Shown here: one piece after another, positions 17,197 through 21,318 of the stretch | How the letters are laid out: the number at the start of each line of letters is the position of its first letter | Position numbering within the stretch: position 1 is the first letter of the stretch | Origin: Priapulus caudatus | Taxonomy: Eukaryota; Priapulida; Priapulimorpha; Priapulimorphida; Priapulidae | Reading direction: 5' to 3' | Assembly: GCF_000485595.1 (NCBI RefSeq) | Contig: NW_014577237.1 | Location: 115,803-137,120, forward strand | DNA: 21,318 nucleotides | Notes under the pieces: model-generated | The model's input: only the letters and a program-made list of their open reading frames with translations | Told to the model about the DNA's origin: nothing | The model's database searches: none | Translations under genes and position numbers: made by a program

Positions 17197-17258
17197 TCTC
17201 TCTCTCTCTCTCTCTCTTCATCTCTGCTCTCTACTCTCGCTCTCTCTCTCTCTTCTCT

Positions 17259-17291
<33 letters not shown>

Positions 17292-17301
17292 CTCTCTGCT
17301 C

Positions 17302-17345
<44 letters not shown>

Positions 17346-17391
17346 TCTCTCTCTTCTCTCTCTCTCTCTCTCTCTCTCTCCTCTCTCGCTC

Positions 17392-17444
<53 letters not shown>

Positions 17445-17445
17445 A
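16833..17445. repeat. Long (CT)n tract
   Basis: About 610 bases of CT with scattered single-base interruptions. The S/L-rich open frame on + and the R/E-rich frames on - are by-products. It occupies the place where the central SLC13 exons are expected. Confidence 0.95.
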
Positions 17446-17745
17446 ACCTCTTTCTCATTCTTCTCGCGCTCGCTCTCTTCTCTTCTCTCTCCGATGATTC
17501 TTCGCTCTTTCTCCCTCCTCTTCCTCTGTGCCTCCCTTTCTCTCTTCGTTGCCTTTCGTTGGCTATATGCCTATACCTGCCTGCAATCTGCCTGCTGCTG
17601 CTTTCTGTGCACCCGTGCATGCGCGCCTTAAATAAGATTACTACAGGGAGAACGGTTGAATTTGTAAAGCGACGTATAAAATCATGACTGAAGCGAAGAC
17701 ATTCGTTCGCAGCTCCACGCCGCCGTGTTGTGTGTTGCGATGTAC
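17446..17745. other. SLC13 intron sequence, nothing recognised
   Basis: C/T-rich, grading into mixed sequence. I looked on - for the expected G-G-x-x-T-x-x-G-T-x-x-N exon and did not find it. Confidence 0.5.
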
Positions 17746-17846
17746 CTGATGCTGCGAGTTGTTCGTACTCCTTCCGAAATGAATGTCCCGGGCAGAGTCA
17801 TCATCGGACGTATCGCGGTATGAGTGCGCGCAGCAAAACAACGTCT
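17746..17846 (-). CDS. SLC13 carboxylate transporter, probable acidic loop exon
   Basis: Acceptor tgtctgcag; donor catcag/gtacat. It has 101 bases: two bases completing a Glu codon with the G left by the exon at 20160, then 33 codons. It encodes TLFCCAHSYRDTSDDDSARD and IHFGRSTNNSQHQ. It is hydrophilic and acidic, as expected for the variable cytoplasmic loop that follows the first SNT motif in NaDC transporters. The call rests on position, splice signals and phase match rather than sequence identity. Confidence 0.6.
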
Positions 17847-18944
17847 CTGCAGACAACACACACACAAAACAACAGAAAATAATCCTGCTCCTCTAGACAG
17901 AGGAAGGATTTGTCACACCTTTTTCATCCCTTAGATGTGAAGTGACAACGCATAACCGCATGGCGATTATGAAAACAAACAAGTACCTTTAATTTGGGTT
18001 CCTTTTCTTTCTGAAAACGTTTAGTCACGTATTGATTGTTATATTTGGAAATTTTTATTGCCAAAAGATATTGTTAAGTTTTATTGCTTTCGGTAACTGG
18101 AAGCCGAAGAATGAATCTGCAGCCAGATCAGCTGACGGCGATACACAGCATGGCGTTAGAGAGCAAACATCATTCCACTGGTGTGTTAGCGAGATCTGTG
18201 CCTCTGGACTTTCATACAGTCTGTAATCGCATACTGTATATAACGGAGCACCTTACAAACATATTACTGCGCACATATATAGATAATGTAATACATTAAT
18301 CAGACGATGTTCATAGGGACGAAATACTATTAACATGTCTCCATGCTACCATCTCTGCATCTACTCAACTTAACTACTCTATTTGTACCATATTATATTA
18401 CTGCCTTCACTTCTCAGCTACATTCACTACACTCTACCCACGTACGTCTCATCTCCAATACACCTGCCACCCACTCCACCTCCACTCCACCTCGTAGAGA
18501 TGTGCTCTACATAGCTCTCTACACTCACACACTCATCTTGGCCGCTAGCACGACGTTGGGATGCCGGTGCCAGTAGTGTGGCAGAGCTCCGCATGTTAGC
18601 CGCGTAGCAAATGCTCGCATCATGCCCATTGCCAGCCGTTTCGTTCTCTAGCCCGCCGTGCTGACCCGGGAAACCTCGACGTGGGCTCCCTCACCGCGTA
18701 GAGGTCGCTGCCACCTAGCACGGATTCGCTGCTGTTCAAGTAGAGGCGACTCTGGACTCTTCACTTGGCTTGATGAAACATCGCGTGGAGAGCGTTTAGC
18801 TATAGGCCACCTATTACTGAAGCCCTTGCGCTCTGCCACGGTCTGTGTAACGCTGGTAGGCAGATTTGTAGTAGAGCTAGCCTTACTATACACATGAAGC
18901 GGCATGATAAACATGAAGTTTATAGAGTAATTGCAAAACAGCTT

Positions 18945-19078
18945 AAGTAATACTAATAATAATAATAAATAGTAATAATAATAAGAATAATAACAACAAT
19001 AATAATATATACACATATAAATACATACATAATACATATACACATAATAATATATAATAAATAATAAATAATATTGTT
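18945..19078. repeat. (TAA)n / AT-rich tract
   Basis: Repeats of aataat, then atacatat and aataatata, just 3' of an unassigned moderately GC-rich block. Confidence 0.85.
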
Positions 19079-19082
19079 ACTG

Positions 19083-19556
19083 AATACGATAGGGAAGGGA
19101 AATAATGTAGACAAGGAAATAAAGAGAGGGGGAGCATGAGCAATAGAGGGCAAGATTGACGAAGAAGCAATTTGTACTGAAGAAGTATAGACAAAAAGAG
19201 AGGAAGGCAATGACACATTGGCTTATCATAAAGAAGAAGAGAATAAAGAGGAGAAGGGAAAAGATCACGATGAAAACGAAGATGTGCATGAGTAGAAACA
19301 TTCGGCAGAAAATTGTGTGGAAGGAGGAGAAGTATAAAGAAGAGACAGCTAAGGAGGAGGACAAGGAAGAAGCGGAGGAGGAGGAGATGGTGTGGGAGGA
19401 GAAGGAGGAGGAGGAGGAGGAGGAGGAGGAGGAGGAGGAGGAGGAGGAATGGGAATGGGGAGATTAAGGGCAAGAAAGAAGAATAGCAGCAGGAGGGGTA
19501 GAGAGAGAAGGATGAGGAAGAGGAAGACAAGATCAGTTAGTTATCGCAAGAAAACC
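19083..19556. repeat. Purine-rich (GGA/GAA)n tract
   Basis: About 470 bases that are strongly purine-rich on +, with a pure gaggag core near 19400-19447. It produces an E/K-rich frame on + and L/S-rich frames on -, none of which I regard as genes. Confidence 0.88.
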
Positions 19557-20159
19557 GAACAATTTTGACGTAACCGTAGATACGCGTTTGCTTCATGAAT
19601 ATTTTATGACGGCTCACGGCTTCATTAGAATAGATAGTAATTGGAAGTATATGCGAATGGCTCTAAACTTTTTTTTCTCTTACGAGCATGTCCGTGAAAC
19701 CAGGCCGTGCGTGCTCATGTCAGACGATATCTGCGTGTCCAAGGCAATGTGGCAGACGACGCTGTTCGCAGCGCCACCGGATTTGTGACGTACATTTGCC
19801 TTGACTAATTTCTCCTCATCTAAAATTTAATCAGGAAATTAAATCTCGCCGTAAAAATTAAAGCATCAATGTACGCCTGAAAATACGCAACTAGAAATAA
19901 ATTGCATAGTATCTAATTACAATATCTAAGCATAACATCAAGAGTCCATAATAGAAAAGTCCATGGTTAGAATAGTCCATATAGTCTTTCATTATGTACT
20001 CTTGATAACATCTAATCACATATGCGATGTCTGAACGAACTGCGACTGACTGCGTTAATAATAGCACATAAAAGTTGCAATGAGCACATCTAACGCTATT
20101 CCGCTCTGTTGCAACTACGTGTAAGTTTAATGTATTTGACGTCATCGTCAGCAGCCAAC

Positions 20160-20305
20160 CTGTCGTCTGCTGCTGGGCGGCAGCGGAGGCCCGCATCAGC
20201 TGCTCCAGCACGGCAGCGACGATCGGAGCTATCATGGCCGTCGTGGCCGTGTTAGAGATCCACATGGACAGCAGCGCGGTGACTAGCATGAATCCCAGCA
20301 TCAGC
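20160..20305 (-). CDS. SLC13 carboxylate transporter exon with first SNT motif (SNTATT)
   Basis: Acceptor ctctctcgcag; donor acgacag/gttggc; 146 bases, phase 1 in and phase 1 out. It encodes LMLGFMLVTALLSMWISNTA, then TTAMIAPIVAAVLEQL and a polar RASAAAQQQTT tail. L-x-L-G-F-M-x-V-T-A-x-L-S-M-W-I-S-N-T-A-T-T-A-M is diagnostic of SLC13 di/tricarboxylate symporters (A2/A3/A5 type). The first S-N-T lies at the tip of a re-entrant hairpin and helps bind Na+ and carboxylate. Exons upstream of this one are outside the window. Confidence 0.95.
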
Positions 20306-20499
20306 CTGCGAGAGAGACGAGAGCACAATCATAGCACCCCGCCCGCATCCTACGATGACACGCCTGCTCTAATCTAATCCTAATTAGCACCCGAGTGGTT
20401 ATCACTCGCTCCCTTTGACCTTTGCGTCAATTCGCGTCACAGTAGCGGCTACTACTAATTTCCCATCTTTGTTTTTATTTCTGTAGTCCCTCGAATGAA
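20306..20499 (-). other. SLC13 intron, nothing recognised
   Basis: Intronic sequence upstream, in transcript sense, of the SNTATT exon. I see no exon here. Confidence 0.6.
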
Positions 20500-20748
20500 A
20501 GGTGGATATAGAGAGGACGGGGAAGAGTGAAAGCGATAGAAAGAAGAAAGGAAGAGGAGGGCAGAGGAGAGGAGAGGAGCTGAGAGGAGCTGAGAGGAGA
20601 GGAGAGAAGAACTCTTCCTCTCTCATCCTCATCCTCTCTCTTCTGTGTCCCTCTCCTCTCTTCTCCTCTTCATTACTCATCCCCTCATCTCGGTCCATCG
20701 GCTCCTCTTCTCTCTCATCGTTCTCAGTCTCTCTTCTCTCTCTACCTC
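20500..20748. repeat. Purine-to-pyrimidine switch, GA-rich then CT-rich
   Basis: (GA/GGA)n at 20505-20610 turns into TC-rich sequence from 20613. The two halves can pair as an imperfect hairpin, for example gagaggagagaag with cttcctctctc. Confidence 0.75.
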
Positions 20749-21024
20749 CCTGCCTCTACTCATCTCTCTCTCCTCTCTCTCTCTCTCTCTCATCTCTCTC
20801 TCGTGCAGTCTCCTCCTTCTCTCTCTCTCTCACTCTCTCTCTCTCTCTCTCCTCTCTCCTCTCTCTCTCTCTCCTCTCTCGCTCTCATCTCTCTCTCTCT
20901 CTCTCTCATACTCTCTCTCTCTCTCTCTCATTCTCTCTCTCTCTCGTGCGCTTCTCCATCTCTCCTCTCTCTCTTCTCTTCTCTCTTCTCTCTTCTCTCT
21001 CTCTCTCTTCTCTCTCTCTCTTCG

Positions 21025-21055
<31 letters not shown>

Positions 21056-21072
21056 TCTCTGCCCTCTCTCTC

Positions 21073-21108
<36 letters not shown>

Positions 21109-21118
21109 TCTCTCTCTA

Positions 21119-21152
<34 letters not shown>

Positions 21153-21318
21153 ATCTCTCTCTCTTCATCTCTCTCTCTTTCTCTCTCTCTCTCATCTCTC
21201 TCATCTCTCTCTCTCTCTCTCCTCAATCACTCTTCTCTCTCTCCTCTCTCTCTCTCTCATCTCTAACCTCGTATCTATTATCTCTCCTCGCGCTCGCTCT
21301 CTCTCTACTCTCTCTCGA
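20749..21318. repeat. Long interrupted (CT)n tract to the window end
   Basis: About 570 bases of CT-rich sequence with cat, cgt and tac interruptions. Its last 58 bases contain ctctaacctc (21261-21270) and tcgcgctcgctct (21288-21300). Both also flank the (CT)n tract at 17441-17476, so this may be a second copy of that region. Confidence 0.9.

Larger units (their letters stand above)
17847..20159 (-). other. Large SLC13 intron
   Basis: It lies between the loop exon and the SNTATT exon. It holds an unassigned block at 18340-18900, a TAA-rich tract and a purine-rich tract. Open frames around 18084-18299, 18648-19043 and 19588-19788 resemble no family I know. No further SLC13 exon is expected between these two, since their phases join directly. 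Confidence 0.65.

Noticed and set aside
16827-17687. Long S/L-rich open frame on + and R/E-rich frames on -
   Set aside because: They arise only from the (CT)n repeat. CT in any frame gives Ser/Leu and its complement Arg/Glu, with no start context or domain.
19156-19467. Lys/Glu-rich frame on +
   Set aside because: Encoded by a purine-rich repeat ending in a pure gag run; no recognisable protein.
18943-19530. Leu/Tyr/Ser-rich 195-residue frame on - resembling a membrane protein
   Set aside because: It is the complement of the (GGA)n and (TAA)n repeats; hydrophobicity comes from low complexity.
20502-21266. 254-residue S/L-rich open frame
   Set aside because: A by-product of the GA and CT tracts; no domain or splice structure.

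Overview
The window is invertebrate animal nuclear DNA. It has spliceosomal exons with GT/AG borders and matching phases, and two recognisable animal genes. It also carries a terminal-inverted-repeat (TIR) transposon and very abundant simple repeats: (CT)n, (AT)n, (ATTAC)n, (GAT)n and (GT)n. I cannot name the species. I see no bacterial operon, CRISPR array, rRNA or tRNA.

There are two genes in convergent (tail-to-tail) order. (1) The last three exons of ANAPC7, the TPR subunit of the anaphase-promoting complex, lie on + at 9881-10000, 10456-10576 and 11377-11433. (2) A sodium-coupled di/tricarboxylate transporter of the SLC13 family (NaDC/NaCT type) lies on -. In transcript order its exons are 20305-20160 (SNTATT motif), 17846-17746 (acidic loop), 16735-16622, 16205-16107, 15793-15686, 15267-15106, 14831-14694 and 14471-14325 (stop). 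The N-terminal exons lie outside the window. The central exons, expected between 17746 and 16735, are missing, and a 0.6-kb (CT)n tract sits there instead.

The layout is dominated by copies of one segment, the SLC13 3' end plus its flank. Module A holds the minisatellite, a miniature inverted-repeat transposable element (MITE), the 3' flank and the last four SLC13 exons. Module D holds the two preceding SLC13 exons plus (ATTAC)n. The genic arrangement is 11437-16852: minisatellite, A, D, (CT)n. A second A copy is inverted at 1-4612, a second D copy lies at 4613-5540, and a third A copy lies at 5541-9508. Positions 1-4036 and 5541-9508 therefore form a roughly 4-kb inverted repeat around a 1.5-kb spacer. 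The copies differ mostly by scattered one-base insertions and deletions, including in exons, which is typical of uncorrected long reads. I think the left 9.5 kb is probably a misassembled or haplotype-duplicated version of the SLC13 3' end rather than three functional loci, but the sequence alone cannot prove this.

Region by region: 1-4612 inverted copy; 4613-5540 D copy ending in (CT)n; 5541-9508 third copy; 9514-9855 intronic minisatellite; 9881-11433 ANAPC7 exons with a donor-site minisatellite and a (GT)n tract; 11402-11945 a minisatellite whose first unit encodes the ANAPC7 C-terminus and stop; 11998-12370 MITE; 12379-14324 SLC13 3' flank; 14325-16735 SLC13 exons; 16833-17445 (CT)n; 17446-20159 introns and the loop exon; 20160-20305 SNTATT exon; 20306-21318 intron running into (GA)n and (CT)n.

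The two genes have unrelated jobs (cell-cycle ubiquitin ligase and plasma-membrane carboxylate uptake) and share only their 3' flank. I found no convincing new system. The most notable items are the copy structure, the MITE, and the minisatellite that includes the ANAPC7 stop codon.
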